A DNA stretch of 64,000 nucleotides from PSRI01 sp041484195 (GTDB taxonomy: Bacteria; Bacteroidota; Bacteroidia; Chitinophagales; Chitinophagaceae), in contig JBGPHC010000010.1 in NCBI GenBank assembly GCA_041484195.1, positions 75,234 to 139,233 of the forward strand, written 5' to 3'. The first letter of the stretch is position 1. Each line of letters begins with the position of its first letter. The notes under the pieces were generated by a model, which was not told the origin of the DNA, ran no database searches, and was given only the letters and a program-made list of their open reading frames with translations. The position numbers were made by a program, and so were the translations under genes. Positions 45,869 to 54,986 of this stretch are shown piece by piece.

Positions 45869-46660
45869 TTATTTTTTAGAGAGAAGAATAATATTGATAA
45901 TTGTCAGAACTACCGATAAGCTGCCTGCCATGAGAGTCATGTAATTTGGGAAACGTTCCCGCGGCAAAAAACTGGAAGGTGTGGGTTCCACGTAAATGAC
46001 ATCATTCGTCTTGAGATAGAAATAGGGTGAGTTAAAAATCTCTTTGGATAATAGGTTTACCCGGCCAAAATTCCGTACACCATTGTACTCTCTAACCACC
46101 AGTACATTGTTCCTTTTCCCTGTAATACTCAAGTCTCCTGCCAATCCAAGAGCCTCCAGTATTGTTATGCGTTCGTTGGGAATTGCAAATGTTCCTGGCT
46201 TATTTACAGCCCCCATAACAGATACACGGTAATTTAGAAAACGAACATTAACAACCGGGTTTTTGGTATATGCTTTGAATTTCTCTGTCAGTTCATTTTC
46301 CAATTCCAGACGGGTGAGTCCTTCTACTTTTATCTTGTCTAAATAGGGCAATTTTATGGTGCCATCACCCTCAACCAAATATCCGAGAACAGGAGTGCCC
46401 AAATTGGAAGGGAGGTTTGCTACGCTGTTTCCGGGAATAATCCCACTCGAAGAGTTGAGAGCAACCAGATCCTCCACATTCGATCCCCCTATTAATATGC
46501 TGAGCTGATCATTCTTTTGAATTGGGGTTTCAAAAACGCTTTTAGCTTTTGAAAGGCTCCCTGCGGAACTATCCTTCAAATCATATAGGTAAACAATTTT
46601 TCTAGATCCCGTACAAGAAGATATTTCAAAGAATAAAATAAGCCAGGCAATCATCCTCAT
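45869..46660 (-). CDS. Wza-like polysaccharide export lipoprotein (Poly_export/SLBB)
   Basis: About 263 residues from ATG 46660 (frame open to ATG 46726). A lipoprotein signal is visible with FFEISSC as lipobox. The polysaccharide-export domain has NDQLSILIGGSNVEDLVALN and GYLVEGDGTIKLPYLDKIKV, followed by one SLBB domain (YRVSVMGAVNKPGTFAIPNE). It ends in a membrane helix, MTLMAGSLSVVLTIINIILL. This is the outer-membrane translocon component for the glycan. It is the second gene of the locus, after upxY, and stops 4 bases before the wzc start. Confidence 0.9.
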   Translation of the reverse strand: MRMIAWLILFFEISSCTGSRKIVYLYDLKDSSAGSLSKAKSVFETPIQKNDQLSILIGGSNVEDLVALNSSSGIIPGNSVANLPSNLGTPVLGYLVEGDGTIKLPYLDKIKVEGLTRLELENELTEKFKAYTKNPVVNVRFLNYRVSVMGAVNKPGTFAIPNERITILEALGLAGDLSITGKRNNVLVVREYNGVRNFGRVNLLSKEIFNSPYFYLKTNDVIYVEPTPSSFLPRERFPNYMTLMAGSLSVVLTIINIILLSKK

Positions 46661-46780
46661 AAAAAACTTCAATCCGGAAATAATACTTTGTTTCGTATCA
46701 TAGTTGGAAGTTGCAGTGAAATCCATAAAGATTATTTTTGATTATTTCTTGTAGCTAAGGAAAAATTTTCTCTAATTAGG

Positions 46781-46800
46781 AGATATTCAGAACAATATCT
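46781..46800. other. AT-rich hairpin between upxY and the Wza-like gene
   Basis: AGATATT and AATATCT form a perfect 7-bp stem with a 6-base loop in the 183-250-base gap after upxY. Pausing or termination sites in such leaders are plausible targets for an antiterminator, but this stem is weak and no T-run follows. Confidence 0.25.
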
Positions 46801-46909
46801 GGAATCAGCTAAGTAGTTTTTATGGAACTTAGGCTTCACTCTTTTGAATCTTCACCACAATTCGAACTAACACTGATTCCATTCTGCTCACGAAATAAGA
46901 TCAAAAGGG

Positions 46910-47419
46910 TCAAGTCTGAATTGCTGAAATGGGGAAATTGGCAGTAAGCACGAAGCCAAGGCTCTCAATCACCACTTTAACCCTGTTGCCATAAATTTCA
47001 TGAACATGACCAATATGGTTGATGAATGAACCCCTAATTATTTTTACTTTTTGATTCAGAGCCACACTCTGCTTTTCTACCACAACTTCTATATTGTCAT
47101 ACAGGAAATTTCTGATCATTTCTATTTCTTCGTCCTTAATCCGGGCGGGTTTGCCAAGCCAGTAAACATAGTTCAAAACCCCCGCCACATCCATCACCTT
47201 CCATTTGTCGTTTTCGGATACCTTCACAAATACATAAGATTTGAACAAAGGCTCAAAAACAATTTTTTTGCGATCATTCCATTGCCTGATTGTCTTATTT
47301 AGTGGGCAGTAATTGCAAATATTCCTGGCTGAAAGCAAAGCGGCTACTTTTTTCTCCCAGCGGGGTTTAGTATACACAGCATACCAGACCAGAGAATCAT
47401 TTGGGACCAATTTATTCAA
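46910..47419 (-). CDS. UpxY-like (NusG/RfaH-family) transcription antiterminator
   Basis: A 169-residue specialised NusG paralogue that binds RNA polymerase and prevents premature termination in long capsule operons. The NGN domain begins SLVWYAVYTKPRWEKKVAAL and continues with CPLNKTIRQWNDRKK and the FEPLFKSYVFVKV strand. The C-terminal KOW domain has NQKVKIIRGSFINHIGHVHE. It is first gene of the 20-kb polysaccharide locus, the standard UpxY position. The start is TTG 47419: an in-frame TAA lies 12 bases upstream and the next Met is well inside the NGN fold. A weak start could keep the regulator scarce. Confidence 0.92.
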   Translation of the reverse strand: MNKLVPNDSLVWYAVYTKPRWEKKVAALLSARNICNYCPLNKTIRQWNDRKKIVFEPLFKSYVFVKVSENDKWKVMDVAGVLNYVYWLGKPARIKDEEIEMIRNFLYDNIEVVVEKQSVALNQKVKIIRGSFINHIGHVHEIYGNRVKVVIESLGFVLTANFPISAIQT

Positions 47420-48040
47420 ATTTGTAAAAATTTAATAAACGGAAATGCATTGGGTATGGACCTGATAGAAGAGGGTAATGGAGATGGCACAAAGCTTCGC
47501 TTAACCTGAGTAACAAGTATGCCGAATATTGCAAGTCTTAAGCATCATTTTAAACATGCTGACAAGCCCTATCCGTTTGTCATACTTTTAGGTTCAGTTA
47601 TTCAAACTGCCTATACTCAGATATATGGGGATGAAACAGACCTTCTCTTTCCAAAGAAAACATTAAACTATATCCTTATCAGTCGTTGACAAGTAATCTA
47701 CTTGATCTTCCTAAAGGAATATCAAAGGATATTAGGAGAAGGAAAATTTGGATTTAATACCCGGCGTAAAATAGTGACATTAGAAAATTTGGTATAAGTA
47801 TACCATCAGGACGAACATGGGAAATCGGATCTGAAGACTATAAACCTACAAAAAATTAATCAGAATTGCAAAATGAAGTGTATTTATATAGGAATTTTTA
47901 GAGCACAAAGAAGGGAATTAGAGATCATTCACGGAAAACCGGAAGATGACTCGTAATTCCCCTCATGCAAACTGCAGATTTTACCTGCGTCCTAATTCTA
48001 ACTTCTTAATTATTAGCGTCTATTTCCGAAATTCCTCCAT
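47420..48040. other. 621-base upstream region of the polysaccharide locus
   Basis: AT-rich DNA between the peptidase gene and upxY, both on the minus strand. It must carry the locus promoter and probably a long 5' leader, but I found no exact TAnnTTTG box, no invertible-promoter inverted repeats and no strong hairpin. A 27-codon plus-strand frame at 47872 is not convincing. Confidence 0.5.
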
Positions 48041-49606
48041 CTAAAATCCCCTTTGATTCCCCCTTGGTTTCGGCAATTCTTTTCTGGGTAATTTTTCATC
48101 CCTCATAGCCGCGTCGTACACGAATGCCGCTACAATGGTTGCGGCCTGCATCAGGTCTTCAGCCGACAAATGATCATAAGAGTCCATATTCGTATGATGC
48201 GTGCGGGTACCATATTCCAGCGGATCCTGAATGAACTGGAATCCAGGCAATCCTACTGCGTCAAAAGAAAGGTGATCAGTCCCGCCTGTATTGTTAATGG
48301 TAACTGTAGTTGCTCCCAGGTCTTTGAATGGCTCAAGCCATTGCTGGAAAATGGATCTGCAAGCCTCATTCCCCTGCAAATAAACGCCCCTGATTTTTCC
48401 CGAACCATTGTCCAGGTTAAAATAAGAAGCGAATTTCGCGTGATCAGGCAATAATTGCATGGTAGCAGGATCACCAAAATGATTCTTTACATAATTCCTT
48501 GATCCGAAAAGACCCTGCTCTTCACCGCTCCAAAGTGCAATCCGAATGGTCCTCCTGGGTTTTATTCCAAGTGCTTTCAGGATACGGACAGCTTCTAACA
48601 TCACCGCGCAACCCGCTGCATTATCTGTAGCTCCGGTGGCGCCCTGCCAGCTATCGAGGTGTCCGCCAAGCATTACCAATTCATCTTTCAATTTCTTATC
48701 GGTTCCCTTAATTTCGCCAACTACATTGTAACCTTTCAGATCGTCGGTGATGAATCTTGTCTTGACATCCATCTCAATTTTCACAGGAATACCGGCATGG
48801 AGTAGCCGAACAATGGTCATATAATCCTCAAATGCTATTACGACATCGGTAAAATTTTCCGGGGAATTTGCTGCGAATGCTCCTCCTCCCTGTACAAACA
48901 AAGTGCCATCACGGCCACGGGGACTGGTGCTTAGCATGGCGATGGCTCCTTCTTTCTCTGCCATATCCCTGAGTGCATTTACAATCCGGAAGCTGCCTTG
49001 GCGCTGGAATTGTTCCCTCCTCCTGCGCATGGCTGCGGTATCCGGGGGAGCAGGCACATTGTCCGCCATTTTTTTCTAATCTGCATCTGTATAACGTTCC
49101 GCATCAGCCTTGAAATCCGGCTTTAGGGTATCCATCCTGTTTTGGATTATTATCTTGCCCTGAAGTTTTCCCTGGTATTGTATAAGATCCACAGAGTCTT
49201 TTGCATCTATCAGGATCACTTCAGCATTTTGCAGGCCATTGGTGCCCTTGCACCACACTTTTGGAAAGGCTATCATTGGCTTATAGTAGGGTGCAGCAAT
49301 GGCCATATAACTCTTTTGCAATTCCCACCCTTTTCCAAATTCACCCCAAGGTTCCAATGCAGCATTTTCCAGACCCCACTCGGAGAGTCTATTCTTTGCC
49401 CAATTGGAGGCCCTGGTAAATCCGGGTGAAACCGTAACGCGGGAGCCGCTGACATCTGTCAGGTGAAACGCATTGTCCATGACCTGGGAATGATTGAGTC
49501 CCTCATCACGAATCTTCTGCATCATGCCCAAATCAATTTTTTCCTGGGCAATTACGGAGAGGAATGGGAATAGCAGAACAATCAGAATCAGTCTTGTTTT
49601 TCTCAT
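48041..49606 (-). pseudogene. M28-family aminopeptidase interrupted by one in-frame amber codon
   Basis: Two consecutive frames form one M28 metallopeptidase of about 521 residues. The N-terminal part (49606-49076) has a signal peptide (MRKTRLILIVLLFPFLSVIAQ) and the start of the protease-associated insert, and ends ERYTDAD before TAG at 49078-49076. After AAA AAA the same frame continues from ATG 49069 with MADNVPAPP. It carries all zinc-site stretches: MLGGHLDSWQGATGATDNAAG, WSGEEQGLFGSRNYV, FNLDNGSGKIRG and a final His in THHTNMDSYDH. No base is inserted or lost. Family members usually read TDxxLxxMA here, so a single TTG-to-TAG change is the simplest history. Readthrough, an internal start or a sequencing error remain open. 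Confidence 0.82.
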
Positions 49607-49848
49607 GTTTTTGGTTTTTTTCAGGTATTAAAGTAAATTATTTTCAGTCCCCGGCATGGATAAACTAATGATTAATGGGAAATAGAATGTATGAATGGCG
49701 CGACTATGCCAAAATGCAGGACTGCAAATTTTCTTGTTTTCAGTGGCCCTCCCACGATGGATTCTATAGCAGAAATAGAAGCTTTTTGAATATTGTATGA
49801 GCTGCATGTGACTATATATACTCAAAAAGCTATTCGGGCCGGTGATTG

Positions 49849-52203
49849 TCAAAAATTGAAATTCCAGGTCAGGCTGGGAATGATGGGAAACAGGGAAACC
49901 TGCTTTGCCTGCACCTGCAGGGTACCGTTGTAAGGGCTCCCTGTCTGATCAAAATATATGAAATAGGGGTTAGCCCGACTGTAAACATTATAGATACTGA
50001 ATACCCAGTTGCTGTGAAAGCGGCCCTGATTCTTTGGTACAGGGGTATAGGTCGCGGAAAAATCCAACCGGTGATAGGCATGCAGGCGATATTGATTAAT
50101 ACGGCTATACTGCTGAGTGAGTATCCCTTCAATGATATAGAACCGCTCCGGTAGACTGGTCGCGTTGCCCGTGGCATAAACGAAGACTGCAGATAATTTC
50201 CATTTCCGGCTCAATTCATAGGTTCCTACCAGCGACAGGTCGTGTCTCCTGTCATATTTGGCTGGATATTTCTCCCCTGAATTTAGATCCGGAAAATTTC
50301 TCCAGGTCCATGAGAGCGTATATCCAATCCATCCCGTCAATTTCCCTTTCTTTTTGTTCAGGAAAAGTTCGGCCCCATAACTCCATCCTTTACCAAACAC
50401 AAATTCCTCCTCCGTATCTTTTAGGGAAGGAGTATAACCTTCCCGGTATTCGATCTGGTTTCGCATATCCTTAAAATAAAATTCGAGAGAACTTTCATAG
50501 TTATGCTCCTTAAAGTTTTTGTACAGGCCTATCGAATACTGCCAACTTATCTGGGGTTTAACGCGATAGGTGCTTGGGACCCAAAGATCAGTCGGCAAGG
50601 TAGTGCCGGCATTGCTCACGAGGTGTATATACTGGTAATTATGCGTGATGGATGCTTTCAGGGAGGTTTCATCATCCAATGCATAGCGTGCAGTAAATCG
50701 GGGTTCCCAACCTGAATAAGTCTTCACTGGTTGTCCCGATTTGTAAACAGTACTGTCTAATTTATTGCCGTCCGCGTCTGTTGTATATTTCGAAAAGGGG
50801 CCTACCTGCTGAAACATGCTCCACCTGATGCCATAGTTAATTTTTAATTTATCATCGATCTCCCAATCATCCTGCACATACAAGGCTGCTTCATTCGCAT
50901 ATTTCTTTTGGGCGTTATTGGGCTGAAACAGGGTCGAATCCTGCCTGCCACTCACCACCTGGGGAATGAAAGTGTGAAAGGTATAGAGTCCCCCGAATTT
51001 CAATTTGTGACGGGAAGCGGGATAAAAATCAAAATCGGTCTTTGCATTCAGGTCTCTGATCCCACTCGAAAGCTTCAACTGAAAATTATTCTGCGCCGCA
51101 TTAAAATCGAATTTGTAGTCGTTGTAAACCAGGGTGGTATTGGCAAATAATTTCTTCCCAAACACATGATTCCATCGCAGGGTAGCCGTGCTGTTTCCCC
51201 AGGGGATACCGATGTCGAATGAGCGCCTGGTATTCACAAAATCAAAAACATCCCTTCCAAAATATCCACTCAGGTAAACCCGGTCCTTTTCTGAGAATTT
51301 AAAATTAACTTTTGTATTGAGATCATAGAAATAATATCCTGAACCATAAAAAGAGCTGCTTTTCTTTATGAATGGTTTGACTAATCCGTCCACATAAGTG
51401 CGGCGGGCGGAAATAATATAGGATGCTCTGTTCTTTTTGATTGGTCCCTGAACTGAAAATCTGGAAGCAATTAGACCTATTCCGCCTTCCATCTGAAAAC
51501 GGTTCAGATTCCCATCCTTCATGGCGATATCCAACACAGATGAAAGCCTGCCTCCATATTGCGCCGGCATTCCCCCCTTGATCAGGCTCGTATTTTTAAT
51601 GGCGTCTCCATTGAATATGGAAAAAAACCCGAAGAGATGTCCCGTATTATATACTACGGCATCGTCCAGCATGATCAGGTTCTGGTCGGGACCACCGCCT
51701 CTTACATATATTCCACTATTTCCTTCTCCTGCATTACTCACTCCTGGCAATAATTGCATTGTCTTCAGTATGTCAACTTCTCCAAATATCACGGGAATAG
51801 ATTTGATGGTATTGATCGTTAAATCGATCTGTCCCATCTGTGAGTTTTTCACATTTGCGTCGCGTCGCCTGGAGGAAATAACTATTTCCTGCGAGAGTTT
51901 TATTCTGGGTGACAATTCAAAATTGAATTCCCGGTTTGATTTCAAATCAATTTCAACTTCCCTGGATTCATAACCTATAAAAGAGCAGGAAATATGGTAG
52001 AGACCCGACGGGAGTGTTAGCGAATAAAACCCATATTGGTTGCTATTGATTCCGCGGGTCTGCCCTTTTACAGTAATGGAGGCGGCAATCAGGGTTTCAC
52101 CGCTCAATGAATCCTTTGCATATCCGCTTAGTGTGAATTTGGTTTGTGCATTTGTAAAGATCGACATGATCAACAAGCAGCCTGAGCATACAGCGTTCTT
52201 CAT
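49849..52203 (-). CDS. TonB-dependent outer-membrane receptor
   Basis: A 784-residue transporter. After a signal peptide (MKNAVCSGCLLIMSIFTNAQ) comes a CarboxypepD_reg-like beta domain (FTLSGYAKDSLSGETLIAAS), typical of Bacteroidota receptors. The plug follows (VDILKTMQLLPGVSNAGEGN, then SGIYVRGGGPDQNLIMLDDA) and then a 22-strand barrel to LIPSLTWNFNF, where the C-terminal aromatic is the BAM signal. No SusD-like partner is adjacent, so it is not a standard polysaccharide locus. A DUF3347 lipoprotein lies 49 bases upstream in the same direction and may be cotranscribed. Ligand unknown. Confidence 0.94.
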   Translation of the reverse strand: MKNAVCSGCLLIMSIFTNAQTKFTLSGYAKDSLSGETLIAASITVKGQTRGINSNQYGFYSLTLPSGLYHISCSFIGYESREVEIDLKSNREFNFELSPRIKLSQEIVISSRRRDANVKNSQMGQIDLTINTIKSIPVIFGEVDILKTMQLLPGVSNAGEGNSGIYVRGGGPDQNLIMLDDAVVYNTGHLFGFFSIFNGDAIKNTSLIKGGMPAQYGGRLSSVLDIAMKDGNLNRFQMEGGIGLIASRFSVQGPIKKNRASYIISARRTYVDGLVKPFIKKSSSFYGSGYYFYDLNTKVNFKFSEKDRVYLSGYFGRDVFDFVNTRRSFDIGIPWGNSTATLRWNHVFGKKLFANTTLVYNDYKFDFNAAQNNFQLKLSSGIRDLNAKTDFDFYPASRHKLKFGGLYTFHTFIPQVVSGRQDSTLFQPNNAQKKYANEAALYVQDDWEIDDKLKINYGIRWSMFQQVGPFSKYTTDADGNKLDSTVYKSGQPVKTYSGWEPRFTARYALDDETSLKASITHNYQYIHLVSNAGTTLPTDLWVPSTYRVKPQISWQYSIGLYKNFKEHNYESSLEFYFKDMRNQIEYREGYTPSLKDTEEEFVFGKGWSYGAELFLNKKKGKLTGWIGYTLSWTWRNFPDLNSGEKYPAKYDRRHDLSLVGTYELSRKWKLSAVFVYATGNATSLPERFYIIEGILTQQYSRINQYRLHAYHRLDFSATYTPVPKNQGRFHSNWVFSIYNVYSRANPYFIYFDQTGSPYNGTLQVQAKQVSLFPIIPSLTWNFNF

Positions 52204-52252
52204 AATCGAATGGAGTTCCGGAAATTATTCCGGCCATTTTAGTTCAAAGCCT

Positions 52253-52831
52253 TCATTTCAGGACAATTGAATCTTTCAAATTTCCGCAGTTGGGCATTTT
52301 TGCTCCTAAATAAGGATTTTGAATATCGGGAGTACTGCTCAACCAGTCAGCGCCCTGATTGTCGAATGCCATCGGGCAATTGAGCAGGTAAATTTTTTGC
52401 CGGTCATACCGCACGGTTCTGATGAGGTCGAATAAAGCGCCCGATATCATTTGGAACTCCTTTCTCTTGGCTTCAATATCGTTTTCGCCCAGTAATCCTT
52501 TCCCTTCACTGCTAATGGTGCCGGTATATGAACGGGCCGTGGGAATAATAACATTGTTGCTATCACTCGTTTTCAATTCATCCATATTGAGACTATCCAC
52601 TGCTGATATCAACGCCAGCGTACTGCGGTTAACTTTAACCGTGTCACTTGCAAACAATCCGTCTTTCAGGAGATAATAACTATTCAAAACCCTTTCGAAA
52701 GAACTGTTAAACGCGTCTGAATGTTCCGATTTTACAGACTCCGTGGAGGTAGTGCTCTCCCCTGTTTTCTTATCACCTGAATTGCAAGCCCATAACAGAC
52801 CCAAAGAAAAGATTGCGATATATGGATTCAT
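52253..52831 (-). CDS. DUF3347-domain lipoprotein
   Basis: A 192-residue lipoprotein with lipobox LGLLWAC and a Ser/Thr-rich linker. The domain FNSSFERVLNSYYLLKDGLF, then the conserved CPMAFDNQGADWLSSTPDIQ and NPYLGAKMPNCG pattern, identifies DUF3347. This domain is often fused to or placed near heavy-metal efflux and copper proteins, and its Cys/Met residues could bind metal. Together with the TonB receptor 49 bases downstream, a metal-related role is suggested by family context, not shown. Confidence 0.85.
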   Translation of the reverse strand: MNPYIAIFSLGLLWACNSGDKKTGESTTSTESVKSEHSDAFNSSFERVLNSYYLLKDGLFASDTVKVNRSTLALISAVDSLNMDELKTSDSNNVIIPTARSYTGTISSEGKGLLGENDIEAKRKEFQMISGALFDLIRTVRYDRQKIYLLNCPMAFDNQGADWLSSTPDIQNPYLGAKMPNCGNLKDSIVLK

Positions 52832-52866
52832 GGATTCAAAAAAATTTCATGCAAATGTAAGGCTAA

Positions 52867-52897
52867 ATTGTATGCCGTGATCTTTGTGTTACCTTTG
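52867..52897 (+). promoter_or_regulatory. Candidate promoter of the ABC-F gene
   Basis: TACCTTTG at 52890-52897 is an exact TAnnTTTG -7 box, preceded after 19 bases by ATTG at 52867-52870 (one base off TTTG). It lies 29 bases before the ATG at 52927. Confidence 0.6.
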
Positions 52898-52926
52898 CAG
52901 ACAGTTTTAACAAATGAAAGTCTAAT

Positions 52927-54966
52927 ATGTTGGCAGGATTTCAGGATCTAAGTTTTGAATTTGGAGCGAGAACCATTGTGAGAGACGCTACATGGCATAT
53001 ACAACCTAACGAAAGAATTGGACTGATAGGTTATAATGGTACCGGCAAATCGACCCTGTTGAAGGTATTGGTTGGAGAATATCTGCCATCCGGAGGAAGC
53101 GTTGAAAAGGGTCGGGATACCACAATAGGATATTTACATCAGGACCTCCTGAGTTTTGACAGCAACGATACTATTTTACAGGTTGCAATGGGCGCCTTTG
53201 AAAAAGTGATGCAGCTCGAAAAAGAAATTGACGTATTGGGAAAGGAATTAGAAATCCACCATGATGACGAACGCCTGCTCCACGAATATTCAGACAAATT
53301 ACATGAACTGGAATTACTCGGCGGGTACACGATCCATCACAGAACAGAAGAAGTATTGCATGGCCTGGGATTTTCGCAAATTGACCTGCAAAGACCTTAT
53401 AGGGAATTCAGTGGTGGCTGGAGAATGCGCGTATTGCTTGCCAAAATGATCCTTCAGGAACCCGATTTATTACTATTGGACGAACCTACCAACCACCTGG
53501 ACCTTCCTTCTATTGAATGGCTGGAAAAATACCTGCAACATTACAAGGGTGCAGTCGTGATCGTAAGTCATGATAAGTATTTCCTGAATCGAATGGTAAC
53601 CAAAATTGTTGAGCTATACCAACAACAATTGCATGTCTATAATGGGAATTATGATTTCTATGAGCAGGAAAAGGAAATGCGATTGGATATGCAGCAAAGG
53701 GCTTTTGAAAACCAGCAGGAATTTATCCGCCAGCAGGAACGCTTTATAGAGAGGTTTAGGGCCAAAGCATCCAAGGCCGCGGCTGCCCAGAGCGCCATGA
53801 AGCGGCTTGATAAGCTCGAACGCATTGAAGACATAACCATTGACCGCCCTGAAATAAAAGTAAATTTCCAAATAGACAGGATACCCGGAAAAATAATTTG
53901 CAACGTAAAAAACATTTCAAAGGCATTTGGCCCGATCAGGATTCTGAACCATGCAAATGCGGAGATCAATCGCGGTGACAAAATAGCCCTGATCGGTGCC
54001 AATGGTAAGGGGAAATCCACTCTGCTAAGGATCATTGCGGGCGCAGAAACTTTTGAAGGAGAAAGGAACTGGGGGCATAATGTGGAGGAGAGTTTTTACG
54101 CTCAGCACCAGCTGGAAGCCCTGAATCTGAATCATACTGTCATTGATGAAATGAAAGAATGTGGCAGCCAAAAAACCGAACAGGAACTCAGAACTCTTCT
54201 GGGCTGTTTTCTTTTCAGTGGGGACGATGTGGAAAAGAAGATAAGAGTATTGAGTGGTGGCGAAAAGGCAAGAGTGGCCCTGGCGAAAACCATTGTCAGC
54301 AAGGCGAATTTTCTCATCCTGGATGAGCCTACCAACCATCTTGATATGCTTTCCATCGACCTCATGATAGAATCATTGAAACGTTACCAGGGAAGCCTGG
54401 TCCTGGTTAGCCACGATCGGCATTTTATTTCGAGAACAGCCAATAAGATATGGGAAATAGATAATCTTGAAATCAGGGAATTTTCCGGGAATTATGATGA
54501 GTGGGTTGAATGGAAGGAAAGGATGGCGAAGCGCGGTTCCGGGAACCATGAGTCATCAACTCCCGCTATTGAAGTCAAAGCAAAAAACAAGGTGATTGCA
54601 GGGTCAGGGAAGCAGGCTCAGACTACCCAACGCAAAGATGGGCAAAAACAGGTTAAAAATCCTGCGACCCCAATCCATATAGAACTCAAGAAGAGAGGAA
54701 ACGCGAATGACAAAGAATTCAAAAAAGAACTGCAAAAACAGCAGCGTTTGTTCCAGCAACTGGAGGATAAGATCGCCACGTTGAATCTCCGGAAAAATGA
54801 GCTTGAAGATTTGTTGGCATCTTCTGGCATCTATGCGGAAAAGGGAAAATTTCTGAAGGCTGAAACTGATTATAAGAAGATATCCGAAGAATTGAATACT
54901 GCGAATGCTGACTATGAAAAAGTTTTTGAAAAGCTGATGGTTTTGGAGCAACAAGTGACGAAATAA
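52927..54966 (+). CDS. ABC-F family ATPase (ribosome-associated)
   Basis: A 679-residue soluble protein with two ABC domains and no membrane part. Domain 1 has Walker A GYNGTGKST, signature EFSGGWRMRVLLAK and LLLLDEPTNHLD. The P-site tRNA-interaction linker (ERFIERFRAKASKAAAAQ) follows. Domain 2 has GANGKGKST, VLSGGEKARVALAK and FLILDEPTNHLD. The C-terminus is a basic linker and a coiled coil (KKELQKQQRLFQQLEDKI). ABC-F proteins act at the ribosomal E site to relieve stalled translation. The coiled-coil tail points to the Uup-like type rather than EttA. It is monocistronic. Confidence 0.94.
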   Translation: MLAGFQDLSFEFGARTIVRDATWHIQPNERIGLIGYNGTGKSTLLKVLVGEYLPSGGSVEKGRDTTIGYLHQDLLSFDSNDTILQVAMGAFEKVMQLEKEIDVLGKELEIHHDDERLLHEYSDKLHELELLGGYTIHHRTEEVLHGLGFSQIDLQRPYREFSGGWRMRVLLAKMILQEPDLLLLDEPTNHLDLPSIEWLEKYLQHYKGAVVIVSHDKYFLNRMVTKIVELYQQQLHVYNGNYDFYEQEKEMRLDMQQRAFENQQEFIRQQERFIERFRAKASKAAAAQSAMKRLDKLERIEDITIDRPEIKVNFQIDRIPGKIICNVKNISKAFGPIRILNHANAEINRGDKIALIGANGKGKSTLLRIIAGAETFEGERNWGHNVEESFYAQHQLEALNLNHTVIDEMKECGSQKTEQELRTLLGCFLFSGDDVEKKIRVLSGGEKARVALAKTIVSKANFLILDEPTNHLDMLSIDLMIESLKRYQGSLVLVSHDRHFISRTANKIWEIDNLEIREFSGNYDEWVEWKERMAKRGSGNHESSTPAIEVKAKNKVIAGSGKQAQTTQRKDGQKQVKNPATPIHIELKKRGNANDKEFKKELQKQQRLFQQLEDKIATLNLRKNELEDLLASSGIYAEKGKFLKAETDYKKISEELNTANADYEKVFEKLMVLEQQVTK

Positions 54967-54986
54967 TGCCTGGGTTAAACCTGGGA

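Noticed and set aside
47872..47955. 27-codon frame upstream of the polysaccharide locus
   Set aside because: Too short, with no hydrophobic or conserved pattern and no terminator.
47420..48040. Invertible capsule promoter, as in Bacteroides
   Set aside because: I found no flanking inverted repeats and no adjacent site-specific recombinase gene in the window.
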